A program made the position numbers and the translations under genes. This document shows, piece by piece, positions 35,204-45,457 of a stretch of 64,000 nt of DNA. Source of the DNA: Lotus japonicus. Taxonomy: Eukaryota; Streptophyta; Magnoliopsida; Fabales; Fabaceae. The stretch's first letter is position 1. Every line of letters begins with the position of its first letter. The DNA is taken from contig NC_080043.1 in assembly GCF_012489685.1 (NCBI RefSeq), positions 43,043,127-43,107,126 of the forward strand, read 5' to 3'. Under the pieces are notes generated by a model that did no database searches, had not been told where the DNA came from, and was given only the letters and a program-made list of their open reading frames with translations.

Positions 35204-37667
35204 TGTAACACCCTGTTTTTAATTAAAATAAGGTTGGTATTTTAATTTAATTAAGATTCTATTGTATGGTGGTTTAATAGGTGATATAATAATACTTTAA
35301 TGAAATAAAATATTTTTTTTGTGATGTTGGGTGTGTTTTATGAAATGGAAGAGAGCTAGGGGGTGAAAGTTACGATTAAAAATAGAGACAAGGACTAGGA
35401 GAGATTTTAGGATTTTTTGTTTAGCCCTTGAGGAATTAGGTTTAGATGGTTTAATAAGGATGGGGAAGCAGCTAAAGAAAAAAAAAATAAGAAAGAAGAG
35501 GACGCGTGAAATAAGGAGAAAAAAAAAAGAAGAAGGCTGTGCGTGAAGTAGTAGGAAGAGAGGGAGAGCGGATCGGCTTCGGAGAATTCGATCGGGAACG
35601 GGGAGCTGCACTCAATCCAAAGGTAAGGGTGGGATTTTGAGTTTATAATGGAATTATGGTGAATGATATTAGGGATTTGGGAGATGTAGAATTGTTTCTG
35701 TTAATGATGTTCTGGAAATCTGATTTGAAATCCATTGATTTTGGGATTTTCTTTTGTGTGATTGAACGGGGTGAGGGCAGAACCATAGTATGCTAGGAGT
35801 TTTGGGTTGAGGTTCCCTTTTGATTTTCTTTATGATCATGCACATAAGGACTGTTAGGTAGCATGCTTGTTAGGTTTTGTGTCTTGTTTGATGAGAAACA
35901 ACTTTAATCACTTATTTTGGAACATAAAACGGACTGGTCATTTTCCTGGTATGAACCGTGACTTTCGAAGCCTTTTAGAGCCTGTTTAGAGTGCTCGAAT
36001 AATGTTGCGTTGAACTGAGAAAGTGTAGGCCTTTGAAAGAGCTTTCTGGAATGATATGGTACATAATTTTTGGTTGAGAGACGAGGTCTGTAAGTTCAGT
36101 TTAGTAAACCATGTTTTTCTGCGCTCTGTATCTGCTATCTCTGCCAGTGAACTTCAACGTGATTTTTCACCTTGTTAATGTGCCCAGAAAATTCTTTGAT
36201 GAACTAGAAAGAGGTAGAGTTTTCTGTTAGCTTTTCAAATTGAGGTCATTTGTAATTTTTGAACAAGTAACGAATCCTGTAGGTTATCTCTACTGAAATA
36301 TGTTTCTGCTGTGAGCGTAATTCCTGAACTGCTATATGATTTATGCACGGATTTGATGATGCTGTGCTGCTGTCCAAAATTTCCTGGGCTGGACAGTACA
36401 CTTCGAGACCTGTTTTCGCCCAGTTAGAGTGCTCAAATGAAGATGTGATCAACTAAGAAATTGTAGGACTTTAAGTTAGCTTTCTAGGCATATAAAATAC
36501 ATGATTTTTGGTTCAGTAACGAATTCAGGAGACCGCTTTTAGTGGCTGGTGTTCCTGCTGTTTTTCCAGATTACGGAAATTCTGATTGTTTTGGAAATAT
36601 AATTAGATTTAGCTTACATGTTGTATGAAAGTTAATGTCTTTATGTGCCATGTATTAGCTATGAGGATGATGCATGTGGCTGAACACCTTTAGCATGAAA
36701 TCCATAATTTATTTACCATATGTGATAGCTTCTTCCATGATTGCATGCTTAAGTGAGTTGTTTCATTGATTTGGTGCCAAAATTGCCTAAGATGTCAGGG
36801 TAATTGTATAGTTGATAAAAATGCATGTGTGCTGAATTGTGTTGTTTTAAGCGATGTTAGTGATGTAGTGATATAGGCGCAATGCCTCATGTTGAAGTGA
36901 TGATTATGAGATGTATACGTCCTTTTGAGTCGCATAGCATCTGCATACTCTGTGATGGCCTGTATTGGCGATTTGTGATGAAGGCTTATGCCTTGTGCCT
37001 CCAATAATTGGCAATTAGTGATGAGGGCTGAAGCCCTGTTGGTACCACATACATATGCATAGTCATTGTTGTGTTCGAATTGTATCCGAGTCGATGACGT
37101 TATTTGTGACTGTTTTAGTAACTGAGCTATATGAATATAAAAAGAAGTGGTGTGACATTAATCTAGCATATTTATTGCCATTCTTATATTTATGATACTC
37201 GATATCTCACCCCTTCTGTTTGAATGTTACCTTTGTTGGTAACGTGCAGGTAATTAGGAGGAGTAGTCTATAGCCTTTATTTCGAGTTGGAGTCCTTGCT
37301 CTGATACGTAGCACTCGGGGGGGAAATGGACGCTTGTTTTCCTTCTGTTATAATTTGAATTAAGTTGTTATTTGAGAAGTTGTTTTTGTTTTAAGTTGTG
37401 GGCAAGATACTATGTTTTCTTTAAGTTTTAAAGACATTGGATTCGCTGCATAACTATTTGTCAAAGTGAACTAGTTCAAAGACTAATTAACTGTCACAAG
37501 AGCATTTAAGTTTATTTATGAGTTCATCTCAAAGTTTATGTGCTATGTATCTGTTACAAGAGCATTATGTTAATGTTTTAAGTGATTATGTAATGCCTCA
37601 TGAGTGTTAAAATTTTTATCACTCTGATATTTGCAATACATATGCCGTTTAGAATTGGGGTGTTACA
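35204..37667 (+). repeat. 3' LTR of the gag-only element
   Basis: 2,464 bp, the same length as the 5' LTR. It ends GGGGTGTTACA and is followed by CC and then the Cassandra LTR. Confidence 0.9.
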
Positions 37668-37669
37668 CC

Positions 37670-38526
37670 TGTGACACCCGGGGCTGACGAGGGCGGGGAG
37701 TGATCGCCGGTGCAATGAGGCACGGACAAGGAGCGGCTCCTGGCAGGCTTCTAGGCGGAGGGTCACAGGAATGAGCCGATCTCGCACCCGAACAAGAGGT
37801 ATTCCGAGACTGTGTAGGGATGGACTATACAGTTGAGGAAGGCATATATGATTTGATTGTACTACCCATAACAACAAGTTGCAACTTCTTTTCGGGAGCC
37901 CAACTCATAAGAACTCCATGGTTAAGTGTGCTAGCCTTGGAGCAATATTATGATGGGTGACCTCCTGGGAAGTTTTCCCAGGAAGCGCACGAGTGAGGAC
38001 AAAGCGCGCTGAAAAGACTCGTGTTGTTACCGTGAGGCCAGTCGTCAGATCGGGATGTTACAAAGTGGTATCAGAGCCAACCTCTCCCAGTACGGTGTGG
38101 TTCGAGGACGAACCAAGCGGAAGCTGGTGGGCCTGTGACACCCGGGGCTGACGAGGGCGGGGAGTGATCGCCGGTGCAATGAGGCACGGACAAGGAGCGG
38201 CTCCTGGCAGGCTTCTAGGCGGAGGGTCACAGGAATGAGCCGATCTCGCACCCGAACAAGAGGTATTCCGAGACTGTGTAGGGATGGACTATACAGTTGA
38301 GGAAGGCATATATGATTTGATTGTACTACCCATAACAACAAGTTGCAACTTCTTTTCGGGAGCCCAACTCATAAGAACTCCATGGTTAAGTGTGCTAGCC
38401 TTGGAGCAATATTATGATGGGTGACCTCCTGGGAAGTTTTCCCAGGAAGCGCACGAGTGAGGACAAAGCGCGCTGAAAAGACTCGTGTTGTTACCGTGAG
38501 GCCAGTCGTCAGATCGGGATGTTACA
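37670..38526 (+). mobile_element. Cassandra TRIM retrotransposon carrying a 5S rRNA-like sequence
   Basis: Two 393-bp LTRs (37670-38062 and 38134-38526), identical by eye, start TGTGACACCCGGGG and end CGGGATGTTACA. The 71-bp interior has only the initiator tRNA-Met primer site TGGTATCAGAGC (38066-38077) and a short purine-rich end. Each LTR contains a 5S rRNA-like stretch (AAGAACTCCATGGTTAAG, GATGGGTGACCTCCTGGGAA), the diagnostic feature of Cassandra. The family has no genes and depends on other elements. GGGTG follows its 3' end (38527-38531) and matches the five bases before the gag-only element. Confidence 0.92.
37893..37973 (+). other. 5S rRNA-like region in Cassandra LTR
   Basis: It retains the 3' half of plant 5S rRNA, including the internal control region, with several substitutions. 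The same sequence recurs at 38357-38437. It is an LTR component and not a 5S gene. Confidence 0.85.
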
Positions 38527-38531
38527 GGGTG

Positions 38532-41500
38532 TGTTGGACTCTGATGAATGCACTCCCACAGGCTCCTCCTCGGAGGGGTCCTCATCATCCGAAGACGACG
38601 GTGGTGGTGGTGCTCCTCCTAATCTTGGTCCGCAGTGCACACCAGGTGGCAAGTTGAAACTGACAGTGCATCTCCGCAGCACTCCTGACGTCAAGTGTCC
38701 TACCCTATCTACATGGTCCTCCATAATCCGCCCCGAGTACGTCGCTCGATGGCTAGCGGGGTCAACCACCCACGAACCGGGGTCATCCTGGTCTATCATC
38801 TCGTATCTAATCCCCTCCGAATGGTGGACCATTGTGAACCAGTCCGCTATGGACATCTGACAAAGGCGTTGTCCGCCAAAACACACACAGAAGACGCGAG
38901 GGTCAACTCCAAAGAATTATGTAATTATTAAATCCAATAGGTACAGATAAGAGAATAGCCACTTAGGCTTATAGCTAGAGATAACATCCTAGGGTTGCAT
39001 ATTCCACAAAGAACATAAACGACAATAATAACACTTAACATGTTCCAAGTAGGATTAACAAGTAGCAATCACACTCAGCAACTAAGTCAGTATGCATGTT
39101 GCATGAAATGATATGACGGTTAACCCAGTTAACCAAATGCATTCCGGAACGGATGGACATCAACGGATCAGCCCTAGCACCAGCCACGGTGGGACCATTT
39201 CGGCCCGCGTGCCTCTTACTCCAACAACAACGGTAGTCAGATCAGCCGTAACCCGTAGGTCTGCCATTTCGGTCTGCTACAAGAGTCGTCTACAAACGCT
39301 CTTACACGGAAATCCGGGTCTTATGACCATTTTGGAATCCGACGAGGTCCAGAGTACGTCCTGTGTTAATACCTCATTAATGTTGCATGAATGCAGGATG
39401 ATTAGTCAAACAACGTCTCCGACCTCACTCGACACGTCGCCACGTGTTCTAGCTAAATTAATGTCTCTAAAAGCTTACCCTAAGGTAACAGTCGATTCTG
39501 CGACAAAAGACACATCTTCACAACAACACATAACTCATGATGTTCTCCAAATCATCCGACTCATCTCAATCCGATGGTCAAAACTGCTCAACGAGCAAGA
39601 GTATCAACATACTCGGAAACTATCAATTTCCCGGACTTATCCCCCGGATAGCCCAACAACACAACTGCTCCCACAGCACAAGAGTATCAACATACTCAAT
39701 ACTTCTCAACTTTCTCAACACTTGGATCCGACGACACTTCTCGTTTTCCAAAACTAAGATTTGCATCCTAAGCTTCCTTTCGAGTTTAATATCATTATTT
39801 GAAGATTTAGAGGTTGTTTAATGTCTTATGAGTTTTCTTTACAAAATAATATCCTTTTAGTCTTATCGCAGATCTTATAAGTTCTCGGGATCTCCTAATC
39901 CTCAAATGACACCAGAGAATGTCTCGATCCATGAAACACCATAACAAGGCCCGAATCTCATTCGTCCTATCAAACTTTCTCAAAACTCTCAAAATAAAAT
40001 CGGCATGACCTGCCCGCTATTCTCACTACTCAGAATCACAGATTTCATTGCAGAAGCATAATTAATTCAGCACAATCAACCAACATGTCATATATCAACA
40101 TATTATACAATAACCACGTAGCACTTAGCATATAAAGCATGCATCACACATCCTAGATTACCCACTTAGCACTTAGCATGTAATTCACTCTCAAAAACAT
40201 TCAGTAGATGAATCATCTACATTGTCAGCCGAAGCCTCAGAAAACATTTTTCCAATCAAACACAAACAAGTGCATAAACAGTAAATCAATGTCGAAAGCA
40301 TCGACCCTAAGCATTAACTAGAGATTCAGTGAGTAGCCCTCACCTGTAGATTCTCCAGGGTGATCTTCTAACACTTCTTCACAGTCAAAACCTTGTTCCT
40401 CAGGGAAATCCTCAAAAGCACCTTTAAAGTAAAACCACAGAATTCTATCAAAATCTATCGGAAACTAAGCTATCAATGCTCACTAAGGTTACACGAAGTA
40501 GTACATACTCCGAGGTATGATAATCTAGCGCGAAAGGACAAGTTTTCGAAAAAGGAATTTTCCTCCCTCCCCCCTAGAGTGCTCGGCCACTTTTGGTAAT
40601 TGTGGGGTTCGATTTTTCTTCGATCAAACTTGGTTCCTATGCTATCATTAGCCGTAACTAAGGGTATTCTAAACTCGGAAATATTATCGGATCAAAAACT
40701 GTCGCAGGGGTATTTTGGTCAATATTTTTAGCTCAGAAATTCAAAACTGAAATTTCGAAAAGCAAATTGGATGGGGACGTCACCAACGACGTTTATGACA
40801 ACTAATCCTACTAGCACTAAGCTAAGGCGATAGTTTTCAGCCCAAAGGACGAAGCTTTGCCCCAAAATGGATATTTTCACCAGAATTGAAACTCGACGGT
40901 AGTTTTTCGAGAATCGGCGGAGTATTATTAGCTAAACATACTCAGAAGAATGTAGGGAAGATGTTTAGAATCAAAAATGAAGTATTCAGGATAGTTTTGC
41001 AAAAACCTCAAAACTATGAGCACAGAAAGACATAGAGAAAAGCTATGGAAAAAGCGATCAGAGGTAAGGATTAGCGACAATACCTCGGTACCTTGAAGTA
41101 GCAACTGTTGGATCAACGATCAAGCAAGAATTGAACAAAAACTCTTCTTCCTCTTCTCTTGGTGAAGCTCGCGGATTTGGAGAGAAAATGGTGAAGTTTT
41201 TGCCATTTTTTCTCCTTTTCTTGCTATATATAGAGGTTGGCAAAACGCGGTAAAATGAAAGTTTCGCGAATCTGATTTTTTCGGCTTCATTCTCCGTGAA
41301 TTCTAAGATAGGTTTTGGCGAAAGAATTCCAAAACTCAAAAGAGGTCTCCTTGTACTTTTGGTAACTAATGCAAAGTCGGTGTAAAACTATTTTACCCGA
41401 TAAGTTGCTTTTTGCATCGAATGTCGGAATAGAAAACTTCCTTCTGAAGAAAGATTGAAATCATCAAGAGAAATGGGTGTACGCGTGTAGAATCTTCATT

Positions 41501-41938
41501 TGAAGTTCTGAATAGAAAAAGTCTTCATTGTCGGTTGATTCTAGGGTTTTGAAATACCAGGGTTTCAGTTTCGGCAAACTTCCGATGATTGGAATCGGAC
41601 GTTCGTAGATTCTAGAGTTTCGCCTCGAAACGATTGTCGTATAATGAATAAGAGAAGTTCTAACATTTCTCTGAAGATTTTTGGAATTAATTTCCATCGT
41701 GACTTTAAGCGTAAACTAGCTATTTACTAGGGTTTCTGACCAAGGTTTAAGCGTAAAACGATCGTACTATACCTTTTATCGATCATGATGCAATCCTTAG
41801 ACTTTTCCTGAACTTTCTCCTTCATAATTTTATTTCATTTAATAAACTCTTGTTCAGGTTTCCCTTCATAATACATCAACCCTAATTGTGAATAAGATTT
41901 TATTCACTTAGCATAAGCTTAAAAACTTGGGTCTTACA
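38532..41938 (-). other. Right portion of solo LTR 3
   Basis: It continues solo LTR 3 after the nested pair. Irregular repeats with GAGCAAGAGTATCAACATACT and a near copy lie at ~39590-39705, in the place where the sister copies have other minisatellites. There is no coding domain. Confidence 0.7.
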
Positions 41939-41943
41939 GAAGT

Positions 41944-42255
41944 TTAATACTCAGATCAAGAAACAGATATTCATAAGCAAAGAAAAAATGGGAATATTTG
42001 GGGTCAATAAGCCCACGATGCTGCTAGGGGCGGTCTTGTCCCTGACATCCGGTGGTTCGGAGAAGGCCCTCTAATAACGAAGAATGACAGAGCCCACCGA
42101 CCTTACTAGCAAGGTCAGAGATGGATTTGCTGGTTGATAGTTCCGATGGTTGATCGAGAACTCCTTGATCAGGGGCTTCTGAGATAGGGGAGGGCAGAGT
42201 GGCGAAGGTCGCCAAGCGATGGGCTTTGATCTCCTCAATGGAGGACAAGGTCCCT
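41944..42255 (-). pseudogene. Antisense ORF of the Tat-like element, 5' part, one in-frame stop
   Basis: The exon starts after a CAG acceptor (TCTTTAACAG, with its pyrimidine tract beyond the SIRE insertion at 54372-54390) and reads GTLSSIEEIKAHRLATFATL. A TAG at ~42027-42025 interrupts it, and the same frame continues HRGLIDPKYSHFFFAYEYLF, LDLSIKLPF into the middle part across solo LTR 3. The restored frame order supports one gene. The TAG could be a mutation or mark an alternative acceptor (CCTAG). Confidence 0.55.
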
Positions 42256-42264
42256 GTTAAAGAC

Positions 42265-43474
42265 TGTAAGATCAAGTTTTGATCTAGTAGTACAACTCTA
42301 TGTTTTGATGATTACAAGTTAACCTTTTGATATGAACAATTGTGGTACTCTAACGTGTTTTTCTGATTGTGCTATCTACAGGCTCTGACCTCAACTCAAT
42401 CTCACACAAATCAGAAGCACTGTGTATAAAGAGCAACCCAAGCAACGCTTTCGCATTCACCATGTTCAGTATGAACAGTGGAAAAGCTTCAGAAGTTCTG
42501 AAGCTATACAAACTCTGATGTGGACTCAGTCGCTAGAAGCTCTGAAGATCCAGAAGTTCTGATAACCAAGAAACACTGAAGGTTCAGATGTTCTGATGGT
42601 GTAGAAGACTCTGAAGATCCAGAAGCTGAATAGTGGAAACTCTGAAGTCCAGAAGCAAGAAACTCTGAAGGCCATGTTCTTCCCTCTGAGTTCAGAATCA
42701 GAAGATACAATGGTCAGAGGATCTGTGCTTTCCCTCTGACTCTGATCAACCGGCTTCACAAGTTCCAATATGAAGTATTCCCCTGATCAGAAGTCTCCTA
42801 GGTTAAAAGGTCAAGTCGCTATCCAAGTACAAAAGCAAGTGTACCTTCCTGACGACCTACCTAACGTTCTCAGCCACAGCAGAAGCTGGATTTTCCAGAA
42901 CTGCCCTCCAACGGTAGCATTTCCCATGCAACGCTCAACCCTAATCCTTGGAGTATATATAGAGGCTGAAGATTGAAAGAAGCGGCGAGAAGAAGTAATA
43001 CACACGCGCAAGACATATTCAAAATATTCTAAGCTTTCTTTCATCTGAAATTCATTGAGTTTACAATTAGCTTTTTAGAAGCAAATCTCTTGTAAACAAT
43101 TCTTTGATAAACAGTTTGTTTAGTTCCTTTAGGAGATCAAGGTTGATCGGATCCTAGAGAAGACTAAGAGAGTGAATCTTAGTGTGAGCTAAGTCAGTGT
43201 AATTGTTAGTCACTTGTAGGTTTCAAGTGCAGTTGTAACTCTTACCTGATTAGTGGATTGCCTTCATTCTAAGAAGGAAGAAATCACCTTAACGGGTGGA
43301 CTGGAGTAGCTTGAGTGATTTATCAAGTGAACCAGGATAAAATCCTTGTGTGCTTTTCTATCTCTTATCTTTAGCACTTAAGTTCTCGAAAGATTTGTCA
43401 AAATCTTTAAGGTGGAAGTTTTGTTCTGAAAACGTTATTCAAACCCCCCCTTTCTACCGTTTTTCATACCTTCA
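42265..43474 (+). repeat. SIRE 5' LTR
   Basis: 1,210 bp. Irregular CTCTGAAG/CAGAAG words fill 42490-42680. TATATATAG near 42955 is the probable TATA box. Confidence 0.95.
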
Positions 43475-43476
43475 AT

Positions 43477-43488
43477 TGGTATCAGAGC
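43477..43488 (+). other. SIRE primer-binding site
   Basis: TGGTATCAGAGC, two bases after the LTR, is complementary to the 3' end of initiator tRNA-Met. Confidence 0.9.
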
Positions 43489-43546
43489 GCAAGTTCTGAT
43501 TACCACACCTAACAGTGTTCAGTGATCCGGGCCGGTGTGAAAAACA

Positions 43547-45457
43547 ATGGCTGCCACCACCAGTGAAACTCAAAGTGATGGTTACAACGCAAAGCCTCCT
43601 ATGTTCGATGGTCAAAGGTTCGAATATTGGAAAGATAGACTGGAAAGTTTCTTTCTGGGTTTCGATGCAGATCTCTGGGATATTATTGTGGATGGCTACG
43701 AGCGTCCAGTTGATGCAGATGGCAAGAAGATCCCAAGGTCAGAGATGACTGCAGATCAAAAGAAGCTGTACTCACAACATCACAAAGCAAGAGCAATTCT
43801 TCTAAGTGCTATTTCCTATGAAGAGTACCAGAAGATTACAGATCGTGAGTTTGCTAAAGGCATATTTGAATCTCTGAAGATGTCTCATGAAGGAAACAAG
43901 AAAGTCAAAGAATCAAAGGCATTGTCTTTGATCCAAAAGTATGAATCCTTCATCATGGAGCCAAATGAGTCCATTGAAGAAATGTTCTCCAGATTTCAAT
44001 TGCTTGTAGCTGGCATACGACCTCTCAACAAGAGCTACACAACAAAAGATCATGTCATAAGGGTCATCAGGTGTCTTCCTGAAAGTTGGATGCCTTTGGT
44101 GACTTCAATAGAGCTCACAAGAGACGTTGAGAATATGAGTTTAGAAGAACTCATCAGCATTTTGAAATGCCATGAGATGAAGCGCTCAGAGATGCAAGAT
44201 CTGAGGAAAAAGTCCATAGCCTTGAAATCCAAATCTGAAAAGGCTAAGGTTGAGAAGTCAAAAGCTCTTCAAGCTGAAGAAGAGGAATCTGAAGAAGCAT
44301 CAGAAGATTCTGATGAAGATGAGTTGACTCTGATCTCCAAGAGACTCAACCGAATCTGGAAGCACAGGCAGAGCAAATACAAAGGCTCTGGAAAGGCAAG
44401 AGGAAAGTCTGAATCCTCAGGTCAGAAGAAGTCATCAATCAAGGAAGTCACTTGCTTTGAGTGCAAAGAATCAGGGCACTACAAAAGTGACTGTCCAAAA
44501 TTGAAGAAGGACAAGAAGCCAAAGAAGCACTTCAAGACCAAGAAGAGTCTGATGGTGACATTTGATGAATCAGAGTCAGAGGATGTTGACTCTGATGGTG
44601 AAGTCCAAGGACTCATGGCCATTGTCAAAGACAAAGGAGCAGAGTCAAAGGAAGCTGTTGACTCTGACTCAGAATCAGAAGGAGATCCTAACTCAGACGA
44701 TGAAAATGAGGTATTCTCTTCTTTCTCTACCTCTGAACTGAAACATGCTTTGTCTGATATCATGGATAAGTATAACTCTTTATTGTCTAAGCATAAAAAG
44801 TTGAAAAAGAACTTATCTGCTGTTTCCAAGACTCCTTCTGAACATGAGAAAATTATTTCTGATTTGAAAAATGAAAATCATGCTTTGGTAAATTCTAACT
44901 CTGTGCTTAAGAACCAGATTGCGAAGTTAGAAGAAATTGTTGCCTGTGATGCCTCTGATTGTAGAAATGAATCTAAGTATGAAAAGTCTTTTCAAAGATT
45001 CCTAGCTAAAAGCGTGGATAGAAGCTTAATGGCTTCAATGATCTATGGCGTAAGCAGAAATGGAATGCATGGCATTGGCTATTCTAAACCAATTAGAAAT
45101 GAGCCTTCTGTGTCTAAAGCTAAATCCTTGTATGAATGCTTTGTTCCCTCTGGTACCATATTGCCTGATCCTGTACCTGCTAAAGTTGCTAAAAACCCTC
45201 TTAAAAGGGGATCTTTCTCTATGACTAAATATCATGCAAACATTCCTTTAAAATATTATGTTGAGACACCCAAGGTGATCAGAACCTCTGGGGTAACTAA
45301 CAAAAGAGGACCCAGAAAGTGGGTACCTAAGGACAAGATTATCTATGTTGCAGATATCCTTGATAGCTCCACTGAAACACCAATCATGGTATCTGGACAG
45401 TGGATGCTCGCGTCACATGACGGGAGAAAAGCGTATGTTCCGAGAGCTGAAACTTAA
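43547..45457 (+). CDS. SIRE gag
   Basis: 636 codons. Residues ~15-200 form the copia gag core ([39 protein letters not shown]). A CCHC zinc knuckle [14 protein letters not shown] starts at residue 303, within a Lys-rich stretch that should bind RNA. Downstream are acidic Ser/Asp/Glu repeats ([16 protein letters not shown]) and a coiled-coil-like segment ~400-470. The product forms the cytoplasmic virus-like particle. The C-terminal ~50 residues overlap the start of pol in another frame. No stop or lesion is seen. Confidence 0.92.
   Translation: MAATTSETQSDGYNAKPPMFDGQRFEYWKDRLESFFLGFDADLWDIIVDGYERPVDADGKKIPRSEMTADQKKLYSQHHKARAILLSAISYEEYQKITDREFAKGIFESLKMSHEGNKKVKESKALSLIQKYESFIMEPNESIEEMFSRFQLLVAGIRPLNKSYTTKDHVIRVIRCLPESWMPLVTSIELTRDVENMSLEELISILKCHEMKRSEMQDLRKKSIALKSKSEKAKVEKSKALQAEEEESEEASEDSDEDELTLISKRLNRIWKHRQSKYKGSGKARGKSESSGQKKSSIKEVTCFECKESGHYKSDCPKLKKDKKPKKHFKTKKSLMVTFDESESEDVDSDGEVQGLMAIVKDKGAESKEAVDSDSESEGDPNSDDENEVFSSFSTSELKHALSDIMDKYNSLLSKHKKLKKNLSAVSKTPSEHEKIISDLKNENHALVNSNSVLKNQIAKLEEIVACDASDCRNESKYEKSFQRFLAKSVDRSLMASMIYGVSRNGMHGIGYSKPIRNEPSVSKAKSLYECFVPSGTILPDPVPAKVAKNPLKRGSFSMTKYHANIPLKYYVETPKVIRTSGVTNKRGPRKWVPKDKIIYVADILDSSTETPIMVSGQWMLASHDGRKAYVPRAET

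Larger units (their letters stand above)
31398..37667 (+). mobile_element. Gag-only LTR element (TR-GAG type), intact LTRs
   Basis: Two 2,464-bp LTRs (31398-33861 and 35204-37667) start TGTAACACCCTG and end GGGGTGTTACA. About ten substitutions separate them by eye (~99.6 percent identity). A primer site for initiator tRNA-Met (TGGTATCAGAGC, 33866-33877) follows the 5' LTR, and a purine tract (35190-35203) precedes the 3' LTR. The 1.3-kb interior encodes only gag and a protease stub; RT, RNase H and integrase are absent. Recent spread therefore needed enzymes from a relative. GGGTG stands left of the 5' LTR, but its partner is not right of the 3' LTR; see the Cassandra entry. Confidence 0.85.
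30749..41938 (-). mobile_element. Solo LTR 3 of the giant-LTR family (~4.06 kb), with a nested retroelement pair
   Basis: It starts TGTAACACCCCGATTTCGG and ends AAACTTGGGTCTTACA. The perfect 5-bp duplication GAAGT lies at 30744-30748 and 41939-41943. Removing 31398-38526 plus one 5-bp duplication leaves 649 + 3,407 bp. TATA box at 41225-41232 (minus). The purine-rich stretch just before 30749 is coding sequence of the host element, not its polypurine tract, because the antisense frame continues on the far side of the duplication. Confidence 0.8.

Noticed and set aside
37893..37973. 5S rRNA gene
   Set aside because: Only the 3' half is recognisable, it lies in a 393-bp LTR and is present in both LTRs; it is the Cassandra signature.
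42504..43044. ORFs in the SIRE LTRs (repeated at 53396-53936)
   Set aside because: Both strands are open because of CTCTGAAG-type repetition; no start context or domain.
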